Of a stretch of 64,000 bases of DNA, positions 53,761-62,927 are shown piece by piece. Within the stretch, counting starts at the first letter, position 1; the number at the start of each line of letters is the position of its first letter. A model generated the notes under the pieces. It worked only from the letters and a program-made list of their open reading frames with translations. It ran no database searches and was not told where the DNA came from. Both the position numbers and the translations under genes were made by a program. Origin of the DNA: Collimonas sp. OK242 (GTDB lineage: Bacteria; Pseudomonadota; Gammaproteobacteria; Burkholderiales; Burkholderiaceae_D); assembly GCF_900107095.1 (NCBI RefSeq), contig NZ_FNOR01000002.1:124001-188000 (forward strand), given 5' to 3'.

Positions 53761-54741
53761 ATGATCCGTAAATTATTCAGTTCAAGTCGTGCACCCATGC
53801 TGCTCGCTGGCATCGCACTTACTGCGTTCAACATGCTGAACAGTTTATCAGCGCAAGCTGCAGCTCCTATGGCGCATAACCCAGCGCCAGGGTTTTACCG
53901 CATTATGGTTGGTGAATTCGAAATCACGGCGTTGAGCGACGGCACCGTTGATCTGCCGATGAATAAACTGTTAAATCAGAGTCAGAAAAAAACCGATCAG
54001 GCCCTGGCCTATGCGTTCGAGCAAAGCCCGCTTGAGACATCTGTAAATACTTTCCTGGTCAACACAGGAAGTAAACTTATTTTGATCGACACCGGTGCCG
54101 GCAATCTATTTGGACCGACGCTAGGAAAGTTGATAACAAATTTAAAAGCGTCGGGGTACCAGCCCGAACAGGTCGATGAAATCTATCTCACGCACATGCA
54201 TCCTGATCACGTGGGCGGCTTAATGGCGAATGGAGCGATTGCATTCCCGAACGCGGTATTACGTGCAGACCGGCATGAATCCGAGTTTTGGTTGAGCAAA
54301 TCGAACATGGATCGAGCTACGCCGGATAATAAAGGGTTTTTTCAGGGGGCAATTGCGTCGGTGAGTCCATACGTTGAGGCAGAAAAATACATCCCATTTG
54401 ATGGGGATGCAGAATTGGTGCCTGGAGTGAGTAGCGTCCTTAGTCAAGGTCATACGGTTGGGCATACTAGTTATTTGATACAAAGCAAGGGGCAGAAGTT
54501 GCTGCTGATCGGTGACCTGATCCATGTAGCCGCTGTGCAGTTTGATACACCATCTGTCACCATCGCATTTGACAGTGACCAAAAACAGGCTGCTGCTGAG
54601 CGGCTGAAAGTTTTTTCCAGTGCCGCTAAGGATGGCATCCTGGTCGGTGCTGCGCATCTGCCGTTTCCAGGTATGGGGCATGTAGGCGTAAATGGCAAAG
54701 GATTTCGCTGGATCCCGATGAACTACACGCAAATACGGTAA
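53761..54741 (+). CDS. periplasmic methyl-parathion-hydrolase-like lactamase-fold hydrolase (2)
   Basis: A 326-residue secreted enzyme; signal peptide to about AQA-AAPM. It follows methyl parathion hydrolase closely: GFYRIMVGEFEITALSDGTV, TSVNTFLVNTGSKLILIDTG, YQPEQVDEIYLTHMHPDHVG with GGLM, FPNAVLRADRHESEFWLS and VAAVQFDTPSVTIAFDSD. The metal ligands HMHPDH, His in QGHTVGHTSY, Asp in LLIGDLIHV and His in AAHLPFPG are all present. Native substrates of the family include lactones; phosphotriester activity cannot be assumed. It is paralogous to 40209-41192. Confidence 0.9.
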   Translation: MIRKLFSSSRAPMLLAGIALTAFNMLNSLSAQAAAPMAHNPAPGFYRIMVGEFEITALSDGTVDLPMNKLLNQSQKKTDQALAYAFEQSPLETSVNTFLVNTGSKLILIDTGAGNLFGPTLGKLITNLKASGYQPEQVDEIYLTHMHPDHVGGLMANGAIAFPNAVLRADRHESEFWLSKSNMDRATPDNKGFFQGAIASVSPYVEAEKYIPFDGDAELVPGVSSVLSQGHTVGHTSYLIQSKGQKLLLIGDLIHVAAVQFDTPSVTIAFDSDQKQAAAERLKVFSSAAKDGILVGAAHLPFPGMGHVGVNGKGFRWIPMNYTQIR

Positions 54742-54907
54742 TTTCGCCTGCCTATTTCTTAGGCATGAAAAAGCTGGATTTATCTGGAATTTTTTCGGCA
54801 AAAATCTTGCACATCCTGATCCAAATGTATGGTGAAAAGTGTGCTTTCGGCAGGTGGAAGCGCGGGGCAACGGGGCTATTCTGATACAACTTAACCCCGG
54901 AGATACC

Positions 54908-56344
54908 ATGAAAAAACTTACCACTGCAGCTGGCGCCCCCGTCGTTGACAATCAAAACATTCAGACTGCGGGACCACGCGGCCCGGCTTTGTTGCAGGAT
55001 ATCTGGTTCCTTGAAAAGCTCGCGCATTTCGACCGCGAAGTGATTCCTGAGCGCCGGATGCACGCGAAGGGAGCCGGCGCATATGGAAGCTTCACCGTGA
55101 CCCACGATATTACCCGCTATACCAAAGCAAAGCTGTTTGCGGAAGTGGGTAAGAAAACCGCGATGTTTGTTCGTTTCTCCACCGTGGCTGGTGAGCGCGG
55201 GGCGGCGGATGCAGAACGCGATATCCGCGGTTTTGCAATGAAATTCTATACGGAAGATGGGAACTGGGATTTGGTGGGTAACAATACCCCGGTGTTCTTC
55301 ATGCGAGATCCCCTCAAGTTTCCAGATCTGAACCACGCGATCAAACGCGACCCACGCACAGGTTTGCGCAATGCGAACAGCAACTGGGATTTTTGGACCA
55401 TGTTGCCTGAAGCCTTGCATCAGGTCACTGTGGTCATGAGCGATCGGGGTTTGCCGCGTACTTACCGACATATGCACGGATTTGGCAGCCATACCTATAG
55501 CTTCCTGAATCAAGAAAATGAGCGTTTTTGGGTGAAATTTACATTCAAGACCCAGCAAGGCATTGAAAATTTGACCGACGCCGAAGCGGAAGCCTTGATT
55601 GGCCGCGATCGGGAGAGCGCGCAACGCGATTTATACGAAAGCGTCGAGCAGAAAGATTTTCCGCGCTGGACGCTGTTTGTCCAGATTATGCCAGAGGAAG
55701 ACGCAGCGACTTATCACATCAATCCATTCGATCTGACCAAGGTTTGGCCACATAAGGACTATCCGCTGATCGAGGTTGGTGTGATGGAACTAAATCGCAA
55801 CGCTGAGAATTTCTTTGCAGAGGTCGAGCAAGCTGCATTTAATCCCGCTCAGATCGTGCCTGGCATCAGTTTTTCTCCGGACAAGATGTTACAGGGGCGG
55901 CTGTTTTCATACGGCGACGCGCAGCGTTATCGATTGGGCGTAAATCATCATCAGATTCCAGTCAATGCGCCGAAATGCCCCTTCCATAGCTATCATCGGG
56001 ATGGCCAGATGCGGATGGACGGCAATCAAGGAGGAACGACTGCCTATGAGCCGAACAGCGTCGGCGAATGGCAGGAGCAACCGGATTTTCGTGAGCCTCC
56101 CTTGGCTATCAGCGGGGCCGCAGGCCATTGGAACCATCGCGTCGACGAGGATTATTATTCACAACCCGGAGTGTTGTTCCGGCTGATGACGCCAGTTCAG
56201 CAACAGCTGCTCTTTGATAATACCGCCCGTGCAATGCGCGGTGTCTCCAATGAAGTGAAGGCGCGTCACGTCGGCAACTGCCTCAAAGCCGATCCGGCAT
56301 ACGGCGCTGGCGTAGCCGAGGCACTGCGCAAGATCGCGTCGTAA
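54908..56344 (+). CDS. katA: haem catalase (monofunctional, small-subunit type)
   Basis: A 478-residue catalase of clade 3 length. Distal His in [26 protein letters not shown], Asn in [13 protein letters not shown], and the proximal Tyr in [15 protein letters not shown]. It disproportionates hydrogen peroxide in the cytosol. The ATG at 54908 has CGGAGA just upstream. The peroxide could come from the nearby flavin or molybdenum enzymes. OxyR control is plausible but no site was recognised. Confidence 0.96.
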   Translation: MKKLTTAAGAPVVDNQNIQTAGPRGPALLQDIWFLEKLAHFDREVIPERRMHAKGAGAYGSFTVTHDITRYTKAKLFAEVGKKTAMFVRFSTVAGERGAADAERDIRGFAMKFYTEDGNWDLVGNNTPVFFMRDPLKFPDLNHAIKRDPRTGLRNANSNWDFWTMLPEALHQVTVVMSDRGLPRTYRHMHGFGSHTYSFLNQENERFWVKFTFKTQQGIENLTDAEAEALIGRDRESAQRDLYESVEQKDFPRWTLFVQIMPEEDAATYHINPFDLTKVWPHKDYPLIEVGVMELNRNAENFFAEVEQAAFNPAQIVPGISFSPDKMLQGRLFSYGDAQRYRLGVNHHQIPVNAPKCPFHSYHRDGQMRMDGNQGGTTAYEPNSVGEWQEQPDFREPPLAISGAAGHWNHRVDEDYYSQPGVLFRLMTPVQQQLLFDNTARAMRGVSNEVKARHVGNCLKADPAYGAGVAEALRKIAS

Positions 56345-56361
56345 ATCGAATGATATTCACT

Positions 56362-56392
56362 GCCGGGACAGCGCCTCTGGCTCGGTCCCGGC
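56362..56392 (+). terminator. GC-rich hairpin between catalase and the next gene
   Basis: 8-bp stem GCCGGGAC / GTCCCGGC with a 15-nt loop, 17 bp after the catalase stop. There is no T-tract, so termination may be partial. It makes a GTG start at 56393 for the next gene unlikely. Confidence 0.4.
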
Positions 56393-56443
56393 GTGACGAA
56401 CGCGAAACATCCGGTCGTTCAATCCATTTTGGGTTTAATAATC

Positions 56444-58207
56444 ATGAGTGATCTACATAGTGCCGGTGTCCCGTCCGCAGATGTTTCTGATCTGAATTTC
56501 CAATCTCCGGCATTGCGTCCTCACGCAGGTAGAACGCCGGTAGCAAATCCGGTTGATATCGAGAGCCGTCGAAAGCAGATTTTCCCGGTACTGACAATGG
56601 CTGAGATAAGCGCAACAATGCGCTTTGGGATTGTGCACCATTGGCGTCCAGGGGAAACCATTTTCCGGGCGGGCAAAGCCTCCGGCGGCATGCATATAAT
56701 TCTGGCAGGTTGGGTGGTGATTAGCCGGCATGATGGCCTGAACAGGCAATTTACGGTAGCACATCACGGTCCGGGGGAATTTACAGCGGAGATCAGTCAG
56801 CTATCGGACCGGCCGTCGCTCGTTGAAGGCACTGCCATCGGCGAAGTAAGTACTTTGCAGATCAGTTCATTGATGTTACGTCGCTTGATCGTCAGCCACG
56901 CAGATTTGGGCGAGCGTATCATGCGCGCATTGATTTTGCGTCGCATGAATCTCCTCGATACCGGGGAGTGCGGCCCGGCCCTTGTCGGCCGGCTTGGCAA
57001 CCCGGATATGGTGAGGCTTCAAAATTTCCTGACCAGCAACGGGCATCCGCATACCGTGCTTGATCCAGATGACGACCCGGCCGCTGCCGCACTTCTTCAG
57101 GTTTATGCGCCGGCGCCACAACAAATGCCTTTAGTGATTTATCCGGACGGGGGAGTCGGCTTTAACCCCAGCGAAAACGCCTTGGCAAGGAATCTGGGGA
57201 TGTTGCCTCTGTTGGAAAGCTCTCAGGTATATGACGTCCTCATCGTCGGCGCAGGGCCGGCGGGACTGGCAGCAGCAGTCTATGCAGCGTCGGAAGGCTT
57301 GTCAGTTTTAGTCCTTGAGCAGCACGCTTTTGGCGGTCAGGCGGGAGCCAGCGCCCGAATCGAAAATTACCTTGGTTTTCCAACTGGAATATCCGGTCAA
57401 GAGCTGGCTGGTCGCGCTTATGTTCAGGCGCAAAAATTCGGTGCAGAAATTGCAGTTCCGCTATGCGTGGTTGATTTGTGCTGTGATACCACACCACGTC
57501 GCGCTGTATTGAACGACGCCAGTTATGTGCAGGAAAAAACGGTGGTGATCGCATCTGGCGCGCGCTATAGGCGCCTGGATCTGGCGGGGGTAGAGCGCTT
57601 CGAAGGAAGATGTATCCACTATTGGGCATCGCCCATCGAAGCAAAGCTTTGTTTTGAACAGGAAATTGTATTGGTGGGAGGCGGAAACTCAGCAGGGCAG
57701 GCGGCCGTTTTTCTCGCTTCGCATGCACTCAAGGTACACATGGTCGTACGCGGACCTGGATTGACGGACAGTATGTCTGCCTATCTGATAGAACGCATCG
57801 CAACAACGGAAAACATAAGCCTTCATACCGATTCGATTGTGTCTGCGTTGGACGGCTCTGACGAAGGGCTTGAAGCGGTAAGGTTGTTACAGCATGGTTG
57901 CGAGAGAATAATTTCCACGTCCAGGCTGTTTTTATTTATAGGCGCCGAACCTCAAACCGATTGGTTGCATAGCTGCGGATTGAATCTCGATCAGAAAGGA
58001 TTTGTCCTTACCGGGCAGGCCTCCAATGCCGGAGTTGCGGGCGCTTCTGGATTAGCAGCGAGCGCACCGGGAATATTTGCTATAGGTGATGTGCGTGCAG
58101 GTTCCGTTAAACGCGTTGCTGCAGCCGTTGGCGAGGGAGCTGCCGTAGTCGCGCAAATTCACGCCTACCTCAGCAACTCAGATCGCCTCACGTCAAAAGA
58201 TGCTTAG
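56444..58207 (+). CDS. cyclic-nucleotide-binding-fold / thioredoxin-reductase-like fusion
   Basis: A 587-residue protein. Residues about 50-165 form a CNB (Crp-like) fold (HHWRPGETIFRAGKASGGMH, GEFTAEISQL), but the usual Arg-Ala pair of the phosphate cassette is replaced by RPSLVEG. From about 278 a thioredoxin-reductase-type flavoprotein follows (DVLIVGAGPAGLAAAVYAAS, FGGQAGASARIENYLGFPTG, NADPH motif VGGGNSAGQAAVFL, FAIGDVR). The redox CxxC is missing (CIHYWASPIE instead), so it is not a classical thioredoxin reductase. The ATG at 56444 is chosen. The gene overlaps the converging response regulator by 15 bp. Confidence 0.9.
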   Translation: MSDLHSAGVPSADVSDLNFQSPALRPHAGRTPVANPVDIESRRKQIFPVLTMAEISATMRFGIVHHWRPGETIFRAGKASGGMHIILAGWVVISRHDGLNRQFTVAHHGPGEFTAEISQLSDRPSLVEGTAIGEVSTLQISSLMLRRLIVSHADLGERIMRALILRRMNLLDTGECGPALVGRLGNPDMVRLQNFLTSNGHPHTVLDPDDDPAAAALLQVYAPAPQQMPLVIYPDGGVGFNPSENALARNLGMLPLLESSQVYDVLIVGAGPAGLAAAVYAASEGLSVLVLEQHAFGGQAGASARIENYLGFPTGISGQELAGRAYVQAQKFGAEIAVPLCVVDLCCDTTPRRAVLNDASYVQEKTVVIASGARYRRLDLAGVERFEGRCIHYWASPIEAKLCFEQEIVLVGGGNSAGQAAVFLASHALKVHMVVRGPGLTDSMSAYLIERIATTENISLHTDSIVSALDGSDEGLEAVRLLQHGCERIISTSRLFLFIGAEPQTDWLHSCGLNLDQKGFVLTGQASNAGVAGASGLAASAPGIFAIGDVRAGSVKRVAAAVGEGAAVVAQIHAYLSNSDRLTSKDA

Positions 58208-58816
58208 CAGGCCGCGTCGGGCCGCAACAGTTGCTGCTTCGGTCCGACTTGCAACATTGAGCTTCGCAAGGATATTATTCACATGGAATTTTACGGTGCC
58301 GACTTCAATCCCGGCGCTGCGCGCTATCATCTTGTTACTCTTCCCGGTGGCCAGATGAACGAGAATTTCCAGTTCGCGTTTAGACAGTCTGTTTGTCTCC
58401 ATCCGCTCGGCCAATTTCGATGCAACTTCAGTCGGCAAGAATTTGCTTCCTGCGGCGACAGTCTTTATGCATTTGATCAGTTGCTCCATTCCTGAGTCTT
58501 TGAGCAAATATGCTTGTGCACCCGCGTGTAGACCCCGGTAGACATCCTCTTCGCCTTGGTACGATGTTAGGATCACGATACACGCGTTGGGATTTATGTG
58601 GCGAATACGGCCGATTGTTTCAACCCCGTTCATTTCCGGCATATTGAGGTCCATGAGAACCACGTTTGGACGCAATTGCTCGTAATAATCCAATGCCTGG
58701 CGTCCGTCCGAGGCCTGAGCCACCAGATGAAACCCGGGTGTAGCATTAATCAACGATGTAAGACCCGCGAGTATCAGCGGATGGTCGTCCGCGATCAGAA
58801 TTGAAATGGTTTCCAT
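58193..58816 (-). CDS. NarL/FixJ-family response regulator
   Basis: A 207-residue regulator: receiver (ILIADDHPLILAGLTSLINA; phosphoacceptor VVLMDLNMPEMNG; TSYQGEEDV) and a LuxR HTH (LSKRELEILVHLATGKSNKM, VGTVKFHVNNILAKLNVASR). It starts 1 nt after the kinase stop, so the two form a kinase-regulator operon. It is related to the orphan at 51664-52299. Confidence 0.94.
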   Translation of the reverse strand: METISILIADDHPLILAGLTSLINATPGFHLVAQASDGRQALDYYEQLRPNVVLMDLNMPEMNGVETIGRIRHINPNACIVILTSYQGEEDVYRGLHAGAQAYLLKDSGMEQLIKCIKTVAAGSKFLPTEVASKLAERMETNRLSKRELEILVHLATGKSNKMIARSAGIEVGTVKFHVNNILAKLNVASRTEAATVAARRGLLSIF

Positions 58817-58817
58817 A

Positions 58818-60398
58818 TCACGTAAATTTCTTGTCGGAATTCAGAATTTTGTTATTGCCGGACATTCCAATCCGCGCGCCGTCCGGCGGCAAACTGACAT
58901 GGAAGGAAGTACCGTTTGGTTGTCGCGATGTGCACCAAATTCGCCCGCCATGAGACTCAACAATTGAACGGCAGATTGTCAGCCCCATACCCATACCATC
59001 GGACTTGCTCGAAAAAAGAGGATCGAACAGGCATTCGGCTGAATTGGCGTCAATGCCTATGCCATTGTCTTCGATGCTGAAGCTGACGGTTCCGGAGGTA
59101 TCTACGATCGCAGATCGAACGTCCAGCAAACGCGTTCTGCCCTCGATGCAGCTCATTGCGTCAATCGCGTTCAACAAAAGATTCATCATGACCTGTTGCA
59201 ATTGCGCTCGATCGGCATTGAGCAAGCGTGTGCCAAGCGTAAATTGGGTACGGACTCCGATCTTACGTTTTTGTAATTCAGCTCGAAGTAGTAGTAACAC
59301 CTCCCGAATTGCATCGTCCACTACAAAAGGAGCAATTTCAGGCCCGGATTTACACGCCATGCCTCTAATGCTTCGGATCACGCTCCCCGCAGAATTACCC
59401 GCTTGAAGTATCAGCTTTAAGGCATCCCTGACCTGGGTTAATTGTGCTGGCTCTTGCCGCAACCAACATAGCGCAGCATCGGCATTTAGTACGATGGCGG
59501 CTAAAGGCTGACTGACCTCGTGGCCAATTGATGCAGCGAATTGCCCCATTGTTGTTATCCGCGCCGCACGGGCAAGTTCGCCCTGTGCAAGGCGTAATGC
59601 TTCATCAGAACGTTTTTGATCACTGACGTCTATTATTGATCCGAAAAATTCCAACTGGCCAGCGCGGTTGAGTTCGACCCGTCCGACGCTTCGCAGATGA
59701 CGCAGGGTGCCGTCAGGCAGCGTAACGCGAAATTCTTGCTGCAGGCTTTGGCCCGCGTTTAGCACCTCGTATATTTCGCTTTCGACCTGCGGCCTGTCGT
59801 CGCAATGGACGCGCTCCATGAATTCGTCGATAGTAACTGTATGGGGTGGAGGATCAAAATCCAGTATTCGAATCAGCTCCTCGCAACAATTAATTTCACC
59901 GGTTTCAATATTCCATCGCCAGATGCCGGATTGGGTAAGCATCCGCGCGATTTCGAGAGACGTTTCGCTGGCTTTCAGAGCATCTTCGGTGTTTCGGCGA
60001 CGCTCAATTTCCAATTGCAATTGATTGGATAGATGGGCGTTTTCGAGCGAAAGCGCTGCTTGTGTCGGTAACAGCTCTTTTGGAAGACTGCATAGTGGCA
60101 CACCTCCTGGATCTGGAAAAATAAGTGCAGACTCCTCTTGGTCGCCTGGCTCTAGCGATAGGGACATCAAGGTCCAATTGGGGTCTGGTCGCTTTCGCAG
60201 ATTGAACTCGCACTCTAAAAGATGTCGTGCTTCCGGATTTTGAGCATGGCTGGCAGGCAAGGCTACCAATGCGGTTTCCATAGCGGTGCAGGCCATGCGT
60301 TCTGCCCGGTGCAAGACTATCAAACGGTTCGCGTGCAACGGTACGAGTTTCGACGCCGATAAATCGATCATAGGCTGGCTGTTCAATATTGCGTTCAT
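58818..60398 (-). CDS. PAS-domain sensor histidine kinase (FixL-like)
   Basis: A 526-residue soluble kinase with no membrane helix. Residues 1-115 match nothing clear; then TQAALSLENAHLSNQLQLEI resembles the end of a GAF domain in large AAA-GAF-PAS kinases, suggesting a shrunken relative. The PAS domain is about 145-265 (SGIWRWNIETGEI, FRVTLPDGTLRHLRSVGRVE). H-box MGQFAASIGHEVSQPLAAIV; N-box MNLLLNAIDAM; G-boxes IEDNGIGID and GMGMGLTICRSIVESHGGRI. It is followed directly by its regulator. The signal is unknown. Confidence 0.92.
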   Translation of the reverse strand: MNAILNSQPMIDLSASKLVPLHANRLIVLHRAERMACTAMETALVALPASHAQNPEARHLLECEFNLRKRPDPNWTLMSLSLEPGDQEESALIFPDPGGVPLCSLPKELLPTQAALSLENAHLSNQLQLEIERRRNTEDALKASETSLEIARMLTQSGIWRWNIETGEINCCEELIRILDFDPPPHTVTIDEFMERVHCDDRPQVESEIYEVLNAGQSLQQEFRVTLPDGTLRHLRSVGRVELNRAGQLEFFGSIIDVSDQKRSDEALRLAQGELARAARITTMGQFAASIGHEVSQPLAAIVLNADAALCWLRQEPAQLTQVRDALKLILQAGNSAGSVIRSIRGMACKSGPEIAPFVVDDAIREVLLLLRAELQKRKIGVRTQFTLGTRLLNADRAQLQQVMMNLLLNAIDAMSCIEGRTRLLDVRSAIVDTSGTVSFSIEDNGIGIDANSAECLFDPLFSSKSDGMGMGLTICRSIVESHGGRIWCTSRQPNGTSFHVSLPPDGARIGMSGNNKILNSDKKFT

Positions 60399-60715
60399 AC
60401 GTTTGTACGATTCAATTTTGGGTTCATGCAGTCAGGCGTAGTGTGCATTGTTTTTTTTTAAATGCCCGTGTCAATTGTGAGAAGTTGATAGAAAAATTCA
60501 TTGCGATAAAAACGAAGGGATGCTGAGATTATGCTTGGCGAAGCGGGATTGTCGTTTATACGAAAGGGGTATTGATATTGATCTTTGTGTCGGTTCAGTT
60601 AAAGGCGGAACAAGATGCTTCCTGGACTCATTTTAGGGAATATCCGATCAAAGATTGTTATGTTTCACCCCTTCCATACTGTATGATTTAATTGAACAAT
60701 CTTGAGGAGAGCGTC
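60399..60715. promoter_or_regulatory. divergent promoter region between sensor kinase and LysR gene
   Basis: 317 bp, AT-rich, no gene found. The right end carries the 27-bp element at 60675-60701. A run of eight T occurs near 60452. Confidence 0.4.
60675..60701 (+). promoter_or_regulatory. 27-bp regulatory element, copy 2 (before LysR)
   Basis: It has the arms CATAC-T-GTATG and then TTTAATTGAACAATC; 24 of 27 positions equal 46597-46623. It ends 14 bp before the LysR start, a position fit for autoregulation. Confidence 0.5.
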
Positions 60716-61633
60716 TTGGATCGCCTGAAAGCTATGCAGACCTTCGTGCGAATTGTTGAGGCCAACAGTTTTTCGAAAGCAGCTGAAACGTTAAATTTGC
60801 AACGTGCATCATTGACTTCGACGTTGCAAAACCTGGAGGCTTTTCTGGGAACCCGGCTTTTGCAAAGATCTACTCGCCGCCTGTCCCTGACGCCGGATGG
60901 CGCCGAGTATTTTGAAAAATGTACCCAAATCCTTGCTGCTATTGAGGAGATTGAAAGCAGTTTTCGTGATCATAGCCAGAAGGGACCTAAGGGCAAGCTA
61001 CGTATCGATATGCCGGGCGCCGTTGGGCGCCATGTGGTGCTTCCTCGCATTGCCGAGTTCTATGATGCGTACCCGGAACTGGAGCTGGTCTTGAGCCTCA
61101 CAGACCGCTTGGTTGACATGACACAGGAGGGTGTCGATTGCGCTCTGCGTGCCGGGAGCCTGCAAGACTCTTCTCTCGTCGGCCGACAGATTGGCAGCAT
61201 GCAGTTCGTCACTTGCGCGTCGCCATCTTATTTGAAACGTTACGGCACCCCCCGCACGATTGACGAATTGCAGCACCATCGCATGGTGACACACTGTTCT
61301 GGAAGAACCGGACGGGCGTTTGATTGGGACTTTCAGGTGGAGGGGACGGTGGTGAAAGTTGAAATGACGAGCGTCGTCTCGGTAAATGATGCCGATGCTC
61401 ATGTAACTTGCGGTCTTCAGGGCCTCGGCCTGATACAGCCTGCACGGTACCAGGTACGAGAATATCTGGACAGTGGTGATTTGGTGGAAGTCTTTTCTCA
61501 ATGGTTGCCAGTACCCATGCCGGTATCATTGTTATATCCACAAAATCGAAGAAATGTGGCAAAGCTTCGATTATTCGCCGATTGGGTAGAGGAAATTTTT
61601 CGTCAGCACGTCGATTTCAACCAGCCGAAATAA
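60716..61633 (+). CDS. LysR-family transcriptional regulator
   Basis: A 305-residue regulator: HTH in MQTFVRIVEANSFSKAAETL, NLQRASLTSTLQNLEAFLGT and LLQRSTRRLSLTPDG, the AaeR/DhcR-like subgroup; the effector domain follows. The TTG start at 60716 has GAGGAG six bases before it; an upstream TTG at 60692 has no ribosome site. The element at 60675-60701 is shared with the MFS gene promoter at 46597-46623, so it may control both. Confidence 0.9.
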   Translation: MDRLKAMQTFVRIVEANSFSKAAETLNLQRASLTSTLQNLEAFLGTRLLQRSTRRLSLTPDGAEYFEKCTQILAAIEEIESSFRDHSQKGPKGKLRIDMPGAVGRHVVLPRIAEFYDAYPELELVLSLTDRLVDMTQEGVDCALRAGSLQDSSLVGRQIGSMQFVTCASPSYLKRYGTPRTIDELQHHRMVTHCSGRTGRAFDWDFQVEGTVVKVEMTSVVSVNDADAHVTCGLQGLGLIQPARYQVREYLDSGDLVEVFSQWLPVPMPVSLLYPQNRRNVAKLRLFADWVEEIFRQHVDFNQPK

Positions 61634-61726
61634 TCAGTGCTGTCATGCATCGAGATTTGTGAGTTGCCTCGCATGATTCTCTTTCTAGTCGGCACTGTAT
61701 GAATTACAGCGCCGACCATGCATCGT

Positions 61727-62710
61727 TTAAGACTTCAAGAATGCGAGCAAATCTGCATTCAATTTATCTTTGTGAGTGGTTGGCAAACCATGAGGTGCGC
61801 CGTCATAGATAAGCAACTTCGCGTTTTTGACGATTTTCGCAGAAGCCTTGCCGGACGTATCGATAGGCACAATTTGGTCATCGCTGCCATGAACGATCAG
61901 AGTTGGCATATCCATTTTCTTTAAATCTTCGGTGAAGTCGGTTTCCGAAAATTGTTTGATGCAATCGTACGCGTTTTTAATCCCGCACTGCATGCCTTGA
62001 GCCCAGAATGTATCACGGACACCTTGGGAAGGCTTGGAGCCAGGGCGGTTGTAACCGTAAAACGGGGTCGTCAAGTCTTTGAAGAATTGTGAGCGATCGG
62101 CTAGAACCGAACTCCGAATGCCGTCGAATACGGACATCGGCAAACCGTTAGGATTATTGGCGGATTTAACCATTTGCGGAGGCACTGCACCTACCAGCAC
62201 CGCCTTGGCGACGCGCTTGCTACCGTGACGTCCGATGTAACGCGCTACCTCGCCACCGCCGGTGGAATGACCAACCATAGTCGCACCTTTCAGATCCAGG
62301 GCATCCATCAATGTTGCTAGGTCGTCGGCGTATGTGTCCATGTCATTGCCGGTCCAAGGTTGGCTCGACAGGCCGTGTCCGCGACGATCATGTGCAATTA
62401 CGCGATAGCCGTTAGTAGCCAAGAACATCATTTGGTCTTCCCAAGCGTCGCCCTGTAGCGGCCAGCCATGGCTGAACACGACAACCGGGCCTGTTCCCCA
62501 GTCCTTGTAATGAATCAGCGTGCCGTCTTTGGTTGTGACGGTGTTACCCGTGTGTTTGCCTACGCTGTCGCCAGACGTCGGTTTGGCGGAAGCTGCGGCG
62601 GCATTCGAAGATGCCAGAACGGCGGTGGCTGCGCCGGCAGCAACGCCTGCTGCGGAGACCAGTAATTTGCGGCGTGAGCTGATTTCTTCACGTTCGATTT
62701 TCTTGGACAT
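61727..62710 (-). CDS. Tat-exported alpha/beta hydrolase (non-haem chloroperoxidase type)
   Basis: A 327-residue enzyme. Tat-like signal [20 protein letters not shown], cleavage near AAAASA. The alpha/beta hydrolase triad: nucleophile in GHSTGGGE, Asp in [10 protein letters not shown], His in GAPHGLP; the oxyanion loop is [11 protein letters not shown]. This is the arylesterase/perhydrolase group, often called non-haem chloroperoxidase. It is leftward and converges with the LysR gene. Two palindromes lie upstream of its start. Confidence 0.92.
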   Translation of the reverse strand: MSKKIEREEISSRRKLLVSAAGVAAGAATAVLASSNAAAASAKPTSGDSVGKHTGNTVTTKDGTLIHYKDWGTGPVVVFSHGWPLQGDAWEDQMMFLATNGYRVIAHDRRGHGLSSQPWTGNDMDTYADDLATLMDALDLKGATMVGHSTGGGEVARYIGRHGSKRVAKAVLVGAVPPQMVKSANNPNGLPMSVFDGIRSSVLADRSQFFKDLTTPFYGYNRPGSKPSQGVRDTFWAQGMQCGIKNAYDCIKQFSETDFTEDLKKMDMPTLIVHGSDDQIVPIDTSGKASAKIVKNAKLLIYDGAPHGLPTTHKDKLNADLLAFLKS

Positions 62711-62782
62711 GATATTGGCCTTTCTTGGTGAATGGTAGGGGTATGTTAAATACCGTGGGCGCTTGAATAAGCAATGAGAAGT

Positions 62783-62798
62783 CTAGTCGCGCGACTAG
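62783..62798. promoter_or_regulatory. 16-bp perfect palindrome, candidate operator
   Basis: CTAGTCGCGCGACTAG, 73-88 bp upstream of the alpha/beta hydrolase ATG. Its form suits a TetR- or MarR-type dimer. Confidence 0.5.
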
Positions 62799-62801
62799 TA
62801 A

Positions 62802-62830
62802 CCTGCTACTACCAAAAGACCAGTAGCAGG
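62802..62830. repeat. inverted repeat CCTGCTACT / AGTAGCAGG
   Basis: 9-bp perfect arms, 11-nt loop, three bases after the palindrome at 62783-62798. No T-tract. It may be a second operator or the edge of the IS remnant to its right. Confidence 0.4.
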
Positions 62831-62927
62831 CCACATCGAACATCGGCTTGTCGTGCAACGCGGTTGACCGGATTTGCCATGTGCAAAAGCATCCTGGATG
62901 GGGTGGCGGGGGCATCTTCAATCCGAT

